A DNA stretch of 64,000 bases, taken from an uncultured Parabacteroides sp. GTDB lineage: Bacteria; Bacteroidota; Bacteroidia; Bacteroidales; Tannerellaceae. The notes under the pieces are model-generated. The model searched no databases. It saw nothing but the letters and a program-made list of their open reading frames with translations, and had not been told where the DNA came from. Location: positions 62,001-126,000 of the forward strand of contig CALUZV010000001.1 of the NCBI GenBank assembly GCA_944325345.1, given 5' to 3'. Positions 52,299 to 61,800 of this stretch are shown one piece after another (positions within the stretch are counted from its first letter, which is position 1; every line of letters starts with the position of its first letter). A program made the translations under genes and the position numbers.

Positions 52299-52544
52299 CC
52301 GTTGCCGTGGCAACGCTCCCATGAACGCTGTTCATAGCTCCGTTGCCGTGGCAATGCTCCTATGAACGCTGTTCATAGCTCCGTTGCCGTGGCAATGCTC
52401 TCATGAACGCTGTTCATAACCCCGTTACCGTGGTAATGCTCCCATGAACGCTGTTCATAGCCCCGTTGCCGTGGCAATGCCCTTATGAACGCTGTTCATA
52501 GCCCCGTTGCCGTGGCAACGCTCCTATGAACGCCGTCCCGAAGT
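52299..52544 (+). repeat. 41-bp tandem array D
   Basis: Six complete units with GTTGCC (or GTTACC) at 52301, 52342, 52383, 52424, 52465 and 52506, all 41 apart. Each has two perfect inverted repeats: GTTGCC-GT-GGCAAC and ATGAAC-GCT-GTTCAT. In the fourth unit both arms of the first stem change together (GTTACC...GGTAAT). It is the most regular of the arrays. Confidence 0.93.
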
Positions 52545-52557
52545 CCGTTGCCAAAGT

Positions 52558-52588
52558 TTTGCAGCTTGCCGGAAATGTTGTACTTTTG
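52558..52588 (+). promoter_or_regulatory. promoter of the FAH-family gene
   Basis: TTTG (52558-52561), 19-bp spacer, TACTTTTG (52581-52588); 27 bases before the ATG. The -33 element starts 14 bp after the end of array D. Confidence 0.65.
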
Positions 52589-52615
52589 CCCACCAACTTT
52601 TTAGCACATATCAAG

Positions 52616-53230
52616 ATGAAGATAATTGCCGTGGGAATGAATTATGCAGCTCACAATAAAGAGATGCATCATACGTTAGAAAATACAGAGCCAACCCTCT
52701 TCATGAAGGCCGATTCGGCGTTGCTGAAGGACGGGAAGCCATTTTTTATCCCCGATTTTTCGCAAGAAGTGCACTACGAGACGGAAATCGTCGTCCGGAT
52801 AGACCGGCTGGGGAAAAACATCGCCGAGCGGTTTGCCCACCGCTATTACAACGAGGTAACGGTGGGAATCGACTTCACCGCCCGCGATTTGCAACGCCGG
52901 CTGCGTGCCGAGGGGCGACCTTGGGAAATCAGCAAGGCATTTGACAATTCGGCGGTTATCGGCGACTTCGTTCCACTCTCCGAGGCGGGCGAGATACAGT
53001 CGTTGTCGTTCCGCCTCGACATCAACGGACAGACGGTGCAGCGGGGCGAGACGGCGGACATGATTTTCAGTGTCGATCAGATTGTGGCCTACGCGAGCCG
53101 CTTCTTTACGCTCAAGATGGGCGACCTGATTTATACCGGGACACCTGCCGGGGTGGGGCCGGTCTCCATCGGCGACCATCTGCAGGGGTATCTGGGAGAG
53201 AGGAAGGTGCTCGATTTTTTTGTACGATAA
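52616..53230 (+). CDS. fumarylacetoacetate hydrolase family protein
   Basis: A 204-residue protein starting at ATG 52616; in-frame upstream codons run only into the repeat array. The FAH fold is evident: IIAVGMNYAAHNKEMHH, FMKADSALLKDGKPFFIPDFSQEVHYETEIVVRI (metal-binding E-x-E), VTVGIDFTARDLQRRL and GDLIYTGTPAGVGPV. Members are hydrolases, decarboxylases or isomerases of acyl-pyruvates or of ring-cleavage products; the substrate is not predictable. Confidence 0.92.
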   Translation: MKIIAVGMNYAAHNKEMHHTLENTEPTLFMKADSALLKDGKPFFIPDFSQEVHYETEIVVRIDRLGKNIAERFAHRYYNEVTVGIDFTARDLQRRLRAEGRPWEISKAFDNSAVIGDFVPLSEAGEIQSLSFRLDINGQTVQRGETADMIFSVDQIVAYASRFFTLKMGDLIYTGTPAGVGPVSIGDHLQGYLGERKVLDFFVR

Positions 53231-53246
53231 CAAAAAGAGTTTCGAG

Positions 53247-53282
53247 TTATGAGTTAACTCGTAACTCAAAACTCATAACCCA
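53247..53282 (+). repeat. AACTCATAACTC-type repeats before porU
   Basis: GAGTTATGAGTT followed by AACTCGTAACTC (an almost perfect inverted repeat) and AAAACTCATAAC. The same words recur at 57957-57990 and 58819-58884. Confidence 0.6.
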
Positions 53283-53288
53283 ATAAAG

Positions 53289-56200
53289 ATGAAGTTTATT
53301 TTTCACATATTCCCTTTCTTCTGTTTCCTCCTCAGCGCCGTTTACGCAGAGGCGGCGGGGACGTATGCCGCACATTCCGCCCTCGCTTCGGGCCGATGGG
53401 TGAAAATCCAGGTCGCAGAGAACGGCGTATATAAACTGACGGACGCACAACTGCAGAGCATGGGATTTTCAGACCCCTCGAAGGTCTCTATCCACGGCTA
53501 CGGAGGCTGGATGCTCTCCGAGACGCTCGACGGGAGTGCGCCGGACGATTTGCCGACTATCCCCATCTATCGCGGCGATGGCTATATCCTGTTTTATGGC
53601 AAAGGCACAGTGAAATGGACGTACGGGACGGCAGACGGAGAGGCGGCGTTCGTGCATGAAAACAATCCGTACGCCACGGCTGGGTATTACTTCGTTACCG
53701 ATGCCACCGAGACCAAAACGATGGAGACGCAGGCCTCAGCAGAAGGCGCGGTGCGGGTGATAACGACTTACGACGACTATCAGGTGTGGGAAAAAGAGCA
53801 GGTATCGCCGCACCAATCGGGGCGCGAGCTGTATGGGGAATCTTTTTCCATTAATAATATAAGAGCAGGCTTTTCGTTCAGTATGCCGGGCATTACCTCG
53901 GCCGATGCTTTAGTAACCCTGCGTTTTATCGCCAAGACGACGGCGCGGACACGGGTCGAACTGGGCACGACGGACGGGACGGACATTATTTCCGCCACCA
54001 TCGCCGGTCCGAACACCACCAACGAATCGTATGTGGCCGGACGAAGCGTAACAGCTGTAGGGACTTGGTCGGGAGCGAAGAACGAAGACATCGACTTTAC
54101 CGTAACCTATGGCGCACAGAACAGCACGGCGGCTTACCTCGATTATATCCGCCTGCAAGCCACGCGGGAGCTTAGGCAATATGGCGACGCGACGTTTTTC
54201 CGGAGTTTGGCGGCACGCGAACAAGTTTCGCGCTTTGTCATAGCCGATGCGACCGCCTCCACGATAGTTTGGGATATCACAGACGGAGAGAATCCGGTCA
54301 TTATGGAAGGTTCGCTCTCCGAAACGGAATACGCCTTCTCCATCGGAGCCGATAACCGCGTCCGCGAGTTCGTCGCCCTCGAACCGAATCAAATAACTAC
54401 GACACCAACTATTATCGGCGAAGTGGCAAACCAAGATTTGCACGGGTTGGAGCAGACTGATATGGTTATCATCGTCCCGACCGCCTTCAAAAGCGAAGCC
54501 GAACGCCTGGCGGAGTTCCACCGCACCAACGATGGCTTGAAAGTAACCGTCGTGGAGCCGGAACTCATCTACAACGAGTTCTCCAGCGGCACGCCGGATG
54601 CTACCGCCTACCGCCGCCTGATGAAAATGTTCTACGACCGGGGACAGGCAGACGGGACAGCACCCAAATACCTCCTGTTATTCGGCGACGGCTCCTATGA
54701 TAATCGCGGATTGACGGCGGAATGGGCGGCACAGACTTCGCTATTGCGGAATATGCTGCTGACGTATCAGTCGCAGAACTCGCTGGACTTACACTCCTAT
54801 ACAACGGATGACTATTTCGGATTCTTGGAAGATGATACACGGACATTCTATGCTCCTTCGGCTACTCAATGCTTAGGTATAGGACGTTTCCCTATCCGCA
54901 CACTAGATGAAGCTTCTGCAATGGTAGATAAGGTGATCAACTATACATCAGATGCCGTTTATGGAGATTGGAAGACAAATCTTTGCTTCATGGCTGATGA
55001 CGGAAGCACTGCTGACACGTTTGATATTCGCCATGTAAGACAAGCAAATGATTTAACAGACATTGTTGATGCGAATCGACCAGATTTCCACATCAACAAA
55101 CTTTACTACGACTCTTATAAAAAGGATAGGACAGGAGGAAATGCTACCTATCCTGATGTAAAAAACACATTGCAAAAGTTATTTAAGAACGGATTGTTCT
55201 TATTTAATTATACAGGACACGGAGGAACAGAGGCCTTGTCTGACGAACGAATTGTTACAAGAAGTGATATTATACAATCAACTTACGAGCATCTCCCGCT
55301 TTGGATTACGGCAACTTGTGATTTCACCCGCTTTGATGCATTAAATACATCAGCAGGAGAAGAAGTTTTCTTAAATGAAAAGAGCGGAGGTATTGCTCTC
55401 TATACTACAACACGAACTGTAGATTCCGACTCAAATTTTGACTTAAATGAAGCATTGATTCAACGATTATTTGCTCCCGTCGATGGGCAACGCTATACAT
55501 TAGGAGAAATTATGCGAGAGACGAAAGTTAGTTTAGGGAATGATGATAACAAACTCTGCTTCCTCTTAGTCGGAGACCCCGCCCTGCAATTAGCCTATCC
55601 GGAGAACCAACTCAAGATAACCGAGATAAACGGTTCCTCAGTAGATAATCTGGACGAACCCATCCAATTAAAAGCCTTGTCGAAGGTTACGGTCAAGGGA
55701 GAAGTCCAATCGTATGCCGGGACACGCCTCAGCAATTTCAACGGATTGGCAAATTTGCGGGTATTGGATAGCCAAGTCGAAATGACGACGTTGGACAATA
55801 ACGATACGGGGAATACCTTCACCTATACCGATTATCCCAACACCATCTACCTCGGAGCCGATTCCTGCCGAAACGGAGAATTTACCTTCACGTTCACCGT
55901 TCCGAAAGACATCTCCTACTCCAACGATTACGGAAAGATGGTTCTATATGCTTCAGATGAGACTAATCAGACGGATGCACAGGGAGCTTTCCAGAATTTC
56001 ATTGTAGGCGGGACGGCAGACGATGCGACAGACGATGGACAGGGGCCGGATATCCGTTACCTTTATTTAAATGATACAACATTCGTCGATGGCGGGCAGG
56101 TCAATCCGACTCCGCTCCTGGTGGCTTGTATTTACGATGAGAACGGAGTGAATATGACCGGAAGCAGCATCGGACACGATATGGTATTGACTATCGACAA

Positions 56201-56702
56201 TAGTGTTTTCCATAGTTATATCCTAAACGACTATTTCCAAATCCTGCCGGACGAAGACGGGGCGGGTTTGATCATCTTCTCCATTCCGGAATTAGAAGAA
56301 GGGATGCATACGGCCGAGTTGAAAGTCTGGGATGTCCTGAACAACTCTACCTCACAAACCTTCACCTTCGAAGTCGTGGCAGATTTGAAGCCGGAACTGA
56401 TAAACCTCACCGCAGGTCCCATCCCGGCACGCGACCAAATTCGTTTCTTCCTCACCCACAATCGTCCGGAGACACAGCTGACCGTTACGCTCCAAGTCTT
56501 CGACCTCGCCGGACGCTTGATGTGGAGCCACGAAGAAACAGGCTCGTCGGATTTGTTCGAGAACTATATCGTTACGTGGGACTTGTGTGCCACGGGCGGA
56601 AGCCGCCTCGCTCCCGGCGTCTATTTATACCGAGCTTGTATGCGTTCCGGCAAATCGAGCGAAGTGATGGCGGCAAAGAAATTAATCATCCTCGCACAAT
56701 AA
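53289..56702 (+). CDS. porU: type IX secretion system sortase PorU
   Basis: A 1137-residue gingipain-type (C25) peptidase with signal MKFIFHIFPFFCFLLSAVYA. The N-terminal region is beta-rich; the catalytic core (about 400-790) has FNYTGHGGTEALSDE with His ~644 and LWITATCDFTRFD with Cys ~677. The C-terminus has an Ig-like domain and a type A sorting domain (FDLAGRLMWSH ... LAPGVYLYRACMRSGKSSEVMAAKKLII). PorU cleaves sorting tails of cargo at the cell surface and links the cargo to A-LPS. porV follows immediately, as in Porphyromonas. The segment ~54800-55560, which includes both catalytic residues, is clearly AT-richer than the rest. Confidence 0.95.
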   Translation: MKFIFHIFPFFCFLLSAVYAEAAGTYAAHSALASGRWVKIQVAENGVYKLTDAQLQSMGFSDPSKVSIHGYGGWMLSETLDGSAPDDLPTIPIYRGDGYILFYGKGTVKWTYGTADGEAAFVHENNPYATAGYYFVTDATETKTMETQASAEGAVRVITTYDDYQVWEKEQVSPHQSGRELYGESFSINNIRAGFSFSMPGITSADALVTLRFIAKTTARTRVELGTTDGTDIISATIAGPNTTNESYVAGRSVTAVGTWSGAKNEDIDFTVTYGAQNSTAAYLDYIRLQATRELRQYGDATFFRSLAAREQVSRFVIADATASTIVWDITDGENPVIMEGSLSETEYAFSIGADNRVREFVALEPNQITTTPTIIGEVANQDLHGLEQTDMVIIVPTAFKSEAERLAEFHRTNDGLKVTVVEPELIYNEFSSGTPDATAYRRLMKMFYDRGQADGTAPKYLLLFGDGSYDNRGLTAEWAAQTSLLRNMLLTYQSQNSLDLHSYTTDDYFGFLEDDTRTFYAPSATQCLGIGRFPIRTLDEASAMVDKVINYTSDAVYGDWKTNLCFMADDGSTADTFDIRHVRQANDLTDIVDANRPDFHINKLYYDSYKKDRTGGNATYPDVKNTLQKLFKNGLFLFNYTGHGGTEALSDERIVTRSDIIQSTYEHLPLWITATCDFTRFDALNTSAGEEVFLNEKSGGIALYTTTRTVDSDSNFDLNEALIQRLFAPVDGQRYTLGEIMRETKVSLGNDDNKLCFLLVGDPALQLAYPENQLKITEINGSSVDNLDEPIQLKALSKVTVKGEVQSYAGTRLSNFNGLANLRVLDSQVEMTTLDNNDTGNTFTYTDYPNTIYLGADSCRNGEFTFTFTVPKDISYSNDYGKMVLYASDETNQTDAQGAFQNFIVGGTADDATDDGQGPDIRYLYLNDTTFVDGGQVNPTPLLVACIYDENGVNMTGSSIGHDMVLTIDNSVFHSYILNDYFQILPDEDGAGLIIFSIPELEEGMHTAELKVWDVLNNSTSQTFTFEVVADLKPELINLTAGPIPARDQIRFFLTHNRPETQLTVTLQVFDLAGRLMWSHEETGSSDLFENYIVTWDLCATGGSRLAPGVYLYRACMRSGKSSEVMAAKKLIILAQ

Positions 56703-56765
56703 AGCGGGCGAAAAATAGTTAGAAACATAGTAAAGCATTTTTAGTAGTAAAATAGAAATCAAAGC

Positions 56766-57938
56766 ATGAGATTCAGAATCTTTTTCTTGTTGGCCTTCGT
56801 TGCCGGCTCTATTTCTTTAGCAAAAGCCCAGAGCAAAAACGATTTTGCTCCTATTAATACAACGGTGCCCTCCTTGTCCATCGCTCCCGATGCCCGAGGC
56901 GGAGGTATGGGTGATAACGGCGTTTCCACCTTGCCTGATGTCAATTCGCAGTATTGGAACCCGGCAAAATACGCTTTTACGTATAGCAAAGCGGGTGTTT
57001 CTCTTTCCTACACCCCATGGTTGCGGAAGCTGGTTAATGATGTGGCACTGGCTTATCTTTCGGGATACTATAAGTTAGGAAACAACGATTTGCAGGCCAT
57101 CGGCTTTTCTCTTCGTTACTTTTCTTTGGGTGAAGTAACCTCGAACGACTATGACGGTGCATTCCTGATGAACACAAGTCCTTACGAAATGGCGTTGGAT
57201 GTCAGCTATAGCCGCAAGCTTTCCGAAGCATTCTCTATGGGTGTCGCCTTGCGCTATATTCGTTCCGACCAAGGAGCCGATGCCGACAATGAAATGTCTG
57301 CCGGCAACGCTTTTGCCGCCGACGTATCCGGTTATCTGGAGAAATACGTGATGATTGGCTCGGCAGAGTCCCTTTGGAGCTTCGGTTTTAATATTTCCAA
57401 TATCGGTTCCAAGATTTCGTATGATGGAGGCGCGAAGAACTACTTCATCCCGACGAAATTGAGTATCGGTACCGGTTTGCTTTATCCCATCGACGATTAC
57501 AACCGCATCGGCGTTTATCTCGACCTCAGCAAGTACCTCGTGCCCAGTCTCCCGCTCCGGGAAGGCACGACGCCCGAAGAGCAAGAGGAATATAACAACA
57601 AGCGGGACGAATACAACACCATGTCGCCTATCACCGGTATCTTTAAATCCTTCGGCGACTCGCCCGGCGGTTTCAGCGGAGAGTTGAAGGAAATCATGGT
57701 CTCTGTCGGTGTAGAATACAGTTATAACGAGCAGTTTTTCGTTCGCGGAGGTTATTATTACGAAAATGAGAACATGGGTAACCGCAAATACTTTTCTTTC
57801 GGCGCGGGCTTCCGCATGAGCGTCTTCCAACTGGATGCAGCGTATTTGGTAAGTACCGTACCGAGTAACCCGCTGGACAAAACGCTCCGTTTCTCGTTAT
57901 CATTCGACATGGACGGAATCAAAAATTTATTTAGATAA
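56766..57938 (+). CDS. porV: type IX secretion outer membrane protein PorV
   Basis: A 390-residue FadL-like barrel protein: signal MRFRIFFLLAFVAGSISLAKAQ, then TTVPSLSIAPDARGGGMGDNGVSTLPDVNSQYWNPAKYAF, a segment conserved in PorV/LptO. The barrel ends VPSNPLDKTLRFSLSFDM. PorV collects cargo from the translocon and delivers it to PorU; both genes are needed for cargo processing in Porphyromonas. It begins 63 bp after porU and is likely cotranscribed. Confidence 0.95.
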   Translation: MRFRIFFLLAFVAGSISLAKAQSKNDFAPINTTVPSLSIAPDARGGGMGDNGVSTLPDVNSQYWNPAKYAFTYSKAGVSLSYTPWLRKLVNDVALAYLSGYYKLGNNDLQAIGFSLRYFSLGEVTSNDYDGAFLMNTSPYEMALDVSYSRKLSEAFSMGVALRYIRSDQGADADNEMSAGNAFAADVSGYLEKYVMIGSAESLWSFGFNISNIGSKISYDGGAKNYFIPTKLSIGTGLLYPIDDYNRIGVYLDLSKYLVPSLPLREGTTPEEQEEYNNKRDEYNTMSPITGIFKSFGDSPGGFSGELKEIMVSVGVEYSYNEQFFVRGGYYYENENMGNRKYFSFGAGFRMSVFQLDAAYLVSTVPSNPLDKTLRFSLSFDMDGIKNLFR

Positions 57939-57956
57939 CAAAAGTCCTGAACCAAA

Positions 57957-57990
57957 CAACTCATAACTCGTAACTCATAATTCATAACTC
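57957..57990 (+). repeat. AACTCATAACTC-type repeats between porV and ispF
   Basis: AACTCATAACTC, GTAACTCATAATTC and ATAACTCATG run up to the ispF start codon. Confidence 0.6.
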
Positions 57991-58494
57991 ATGAACATCC
58001 GTGTAGGTTTTGGCTACGACGTCCACCGCTTAGTTGAAGGCCGTGAGCTTTGGTTAGGCGGTATCAAGATAGAACATAGCTTAGGTTTGCTGGGGCATAG
58101 CGATGCCGACGTATTAATCCACGCCATTTGCGATGCCCTGTTAGGTGCGGCCAATATGCGGGACATCGGCTACCATTTTCCCGATACTTCTGGAGAGTTT
58201 AAAGGGATTGACAGCAAGATATTGCTCCGCAAGACGATGGAGCTGCTCCGCGAAGCAGGTTATGCGTTAGGCAACATCGACGCGACCATCGCCGCTGAAC
58301 GCCCGAAACTTAACCCGCATATCCCTGAAATGAAGCGCGTCCTCGCCGAAGTTCTCCATGTCGAGGAGGACGCTATCTCTATCAAGGCTACCACCACCGA
58401 GAAACTGGGTTTCACCGGCCGAGAGGAGGGTATCGCGGCCTACGCAACCGTACTTATCGAAAAGAAACATACGTTTTATGGCAACGAAAAATAA
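57991..58494 (+). CDS. ispF: 2-C-methyl-D-erythritol 2,4-cyclodiphosphate synthase
   Basis: A 167-residue cytoplasmic enzyme of the MEP isoprenoid pathway. The zinc-binding GYDVHRL, the GHSDADVLIHAICDALLGA segment, the FPDTSGEFKGIDS loop and KATTTEKLGFTGREEGI are all present. It overlaps the SUI1 gene by 17 bp. The MEP pathway supplies precursors for the UppS product made elsewhere in the window. Confidence 0.96.
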   Translation: MNIRVGFGYDVHRLVEGRELWLGGIKIEHSLGLLGHSDADVLIHAICDALLGAANMRDIGYHFPDTSGEFKGIDSKILLRKTMELLREAGYALGNIDATIAAERPKLNPHIPEMKRVLAEVLHVEEDAISIKATTTEKLGFTGREEGIAAYATVLIEKKHTFYGNEK

Positions 58495-58816
58495 TGATTG
58501 GAAGAACCGGCTCGGTGTTTTGTATTCCACCAATCCGGATTTTAAATACGAGACAAACGAGATCGAAGAGGAGGAAACGCTCCCCAAAGCCCAGCAAAAA
58601 CTCCGCATTTCCTTGGATAAACGCAACCGAGGCGGGAAAACAGTTACCTTAATCACCGGTTTCCGTGGCAAAAGCGAAGACCTCGTCGCCTTGGGCAAAC
58701 TGCTCAAAACCAAATGCGGCGTCGGCGGTTCTGCCAAGGATGGGGAGATTATTATCCAGGGCGACCTGAGGGAAAAGGTTCGGGAGATTTTGGGGAAGGA
58801 AGGATACAAACTTTAA
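58478..58816 (+). CDS. yciH: SUI1-family translation initiation factor (YciH-like)
   Basis: A 112-residue protein starting at ATG 58478 inside the end of ispF. The C-terminal SUI1/eIF1 domain is clear: RISLDKRNRGGKTVTLITGFRGKSEDLVALGKLLKTKCGVGGSAKDGEIIIQGD. Bacterial members are thought to influence start-codon choice, but the role is less settled than in eukaryotes. Confidence 0.9.
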   Translation: MATKNNDWKNRLGVLYSTNPDFKYETNEIEEEETLPKAQQKLRISLDKRNRGGKTVTLITGFRGKSEDLVALGKLLKTKCGVGGSAKDGEIIIQGDLREKVREILGKEGYKL

Positions 58817-58818
58817 GC

Positions 58819-58884
58819 GTTCCGAGTTATGAGTTCCGAGTTCTACCCCAACTCATAACTCAAAACTCGTAACTCATAACTAAA
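58819..58884 (+). repeat. AACTCATAACTC-type repeats before the helicase gene
   Basis: GAGTTATGAGTTCCGAGTT on the left, then AACTCATAACTCAAAACTCG and TAACTCATAACT on the right: an inverted pair around CTACCCC. Confidence 0.6.
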
Positions 58885-58889
58885 TTCAA

Positions 58890-61800
58890 ATGCTCACCAT
58901 CTATCGCGCCTCCGCCGGTGCCGGCAAGACCCACAAACTGACAGGCGAATATTTGCTCCTCCTGTTTTCGCAGCCGAATGCTTATCGGCGCATCCTGGCC
59001 GTTACGTTTACCAATAAGGCGACGGACGAAATGAAAAGCCGTATCGTCGAGGAGCTTTTCAACTTGGCTTCGGACAGGAAGTCGGATTATATCGCCTCGT
59101 TAAGTGCGGTTTACCAAATGGACGAGCCGCAAATCCGTCAGCAGGCCCGCAAAATCCTGATAGCTATCCTCCACGACTATTCTGCCTTCAACATCAGCAC
59201 GATTGACCGTTTTTTCCAGCAGACGATGCGCGCTTTCACCCGCGAGATTGGTTTGCAAGGCGGCTACGGTATCGAAATGGATCAGGAGCTGGTTTTGACG
59301 GAAGCCGTAGATCGTTTGCTCGCGAGCCTCGGGAATCCGGAGAACAAGGACTTACTCGGCTGGTTGCTCCGTTTCGGCGAGGACAAAATAGAAAATGGCG
59401 GCTCATGGAACCTGCGGCAGGACATTATGACCCTTGCCCGCGAAGTTTTCAAGGAAAGTTACAAGGCTTTCGCCGACTTGCTGGCCGGAGATATCGAAAA
59501 CAAGTCTGCGCTGGAGGATTACAAGAAGTCCCTCTATCAAATCATTAGCGGGACGGAAAAGGAAATCCGCGACTGGGGCGAGCGCGCCTGCAACCTCCTC
59601 AAGGCGCACGGCCTCGAGGCTACGGACTTCAAAGGCGGAAAGAACTCCCCAATCGCCCGTTTTGCCAAATGGAAGGACGGCGATACGAAAGAACCCTCTC
59701 CCACCTTCGTCGCCCTGGCAGATAACGTGGATGGCTGCTTCACCAAGACGATGCCGGCAGAAAAACGCGCAGCGATTGCCGAGATTTTCCAGGACGGACT
59801 GAACGATTGCATCAAAGGCATCATCGACCGCTTCGCCAACCTGACTGATTACCATACTGCCAAGGAAATCGCGCGGTATTATTATACGCTGGGCATCCTG
59901 ACCGATATTTCCCGCCGCATCGCCGAATACCGCGAGGAAAAGAACGTCATGCTCATCGCCGACACTACGGAATTGCTGAACAAGGTCATCGCGGACAGCG
60001 ACGCCCCTTTTATCTACGAGAAGACCGGCACGCGCGTCGATCACTACATGATTGACGAATTTCAGGATACCAGCGGGATGCAATGGAGTAATTTCCGCCC
60101 CCTTATCGAGGAAAGTCTGTCGCACGGACGAACAAACCTGATTGTCGGCGACGTGAAGCAAAGTATCTACCGTTTCCGCAATTCCGACTGGAAATTACTC
60201 GACGAACAGGTCGCCCGCGACTTCCCCGAGGGCATCGTCCGCGAAGAAACCCTCGCCGACAACTGGCGAAGCTGCCGCAATATCGTGGATTTCAACAATG
60301 CCTTCTTTACCATCGCGCCGTTCCTGTTGCAAGACGCCTATAACGAAAATATCGGCAGCTCATCGCTGGAGGCAGCCGAACGGGAGCTTTTCCAGACCCG
60401 TCTGATGAGTGCCTACAAGAAAAGTTTCCAGCGCGTGCCCCGCCCCTTCCAGGACAAGGCCGGCCACGTCCGGATGGAGTTCATCACGCCGGAGGAAGAC
60501 GGGGAATGGAGAACGGAAGCCCTCCGCCGCCTCCCTCCCATCCTCGAGCAATTACAGGCAGACGGCTACGCCCTGAAAGACATCGCCATCCTCGTGCGAA
60601 CCAACAAAGAGGGCGCAGCTGTAGCCGAATCCCTCCTGGCCTACAAAGAAACGCACAGCGAGAGCCGCTTTCGCTACGACATCATCTCCGACGAGGCTTT
60701 GTTCGTCAGCCGCTCCGCCGTCATCCGGTTTTTCATCCATCTGCTCCGGCATCTGAAGAATCCCGACGAACCGACGGCGCGCCAGATGGCCCTTTTCGCC
60801 TACCGTCTGCTCGTCGGCGACTGGAACAGGGAGGATTTCACAGCGGAGGAGAAATCGGCCTTGCGCCGCCTCGCTTGCCTCCCGATCTATGAAATGTGCG
60901 AAGGTATCTACCGCCTTTTCTACGATTATATCGCTGAGGACGAACAAGTCTTCGTCCAGGCTTTTCTGGACATGACTACGGAGTTTGCCCAGCGGGAAAG
61001 CGCGGACCTGACCCGTTTCCTCCGTTGGTGGGACGACTCAGGCTCGAGACGTACCATCGCCACCCCCGACGCGCAGAACGCCATCCGTATCCTGACCGTC
61101 CACAAGTCGAAAGGCTTGGGTTTCCGCGCCGTAGTCCTGCCGTTTGGCGATTGGGAGATTGATCATCGGCCGACGAAGCCGGTCATCCTGTGGTGCCACC
61201 CCCGGACGGCGCCGTTCGACCGCCTCCACCTCGTCCCCGTCCGCTACGGCTCGAACCTGGCGAAAACCATCTTTGCCACAGATTATTTCCAGGAAAAACT
61301 CCATGCGTATATCGACAATCTGAATACGCTCTACGTAGCGTTCACGCGTGCGAAGGAGGAACTCGTTATCCTCGCCCCGCGCATCGAGAAAAAGGACGAC
61401 ACGGGCATTTCTTCCATCGCCGACCTCCTCTGGCAAGGTTTACAGACTTCTATTGCCGAGACGAACGAGGGCGAGCCGTTGGCAGACCTCACCGCCGCCT
61501 TCGACTCCGAAAAAGGCCTCTTCGAGCTGGGCGACTGGTGGATTCCTGCTGCTAAGAAGGACGACAACGCCATCTCGGAATTACCCATCCGTCCGATCCG
61601 CTCGATATCGCCGGACGACCGCCTGCACCTCCGCCTCCACGGTCGCGGCTATTTCTTCGACAACGAGCGGCGCAAACACGGCACGTTGATGCACGAAATC
61701 CTCGCCGGCATCCGCACAGCGGCAGATATTGCCCCGACCGTCGAGCAGTACCGTGCCTCGGGCATCATCGACCGGGAAGAATCCGCCAGCCTTGCAGAAA

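Noticed and set aside
52299..52544. CRISPR array
   Set aside because: The 41-bp units follow one another without variable spacers, the whole unit is repeated, and no cas gene is in the window.
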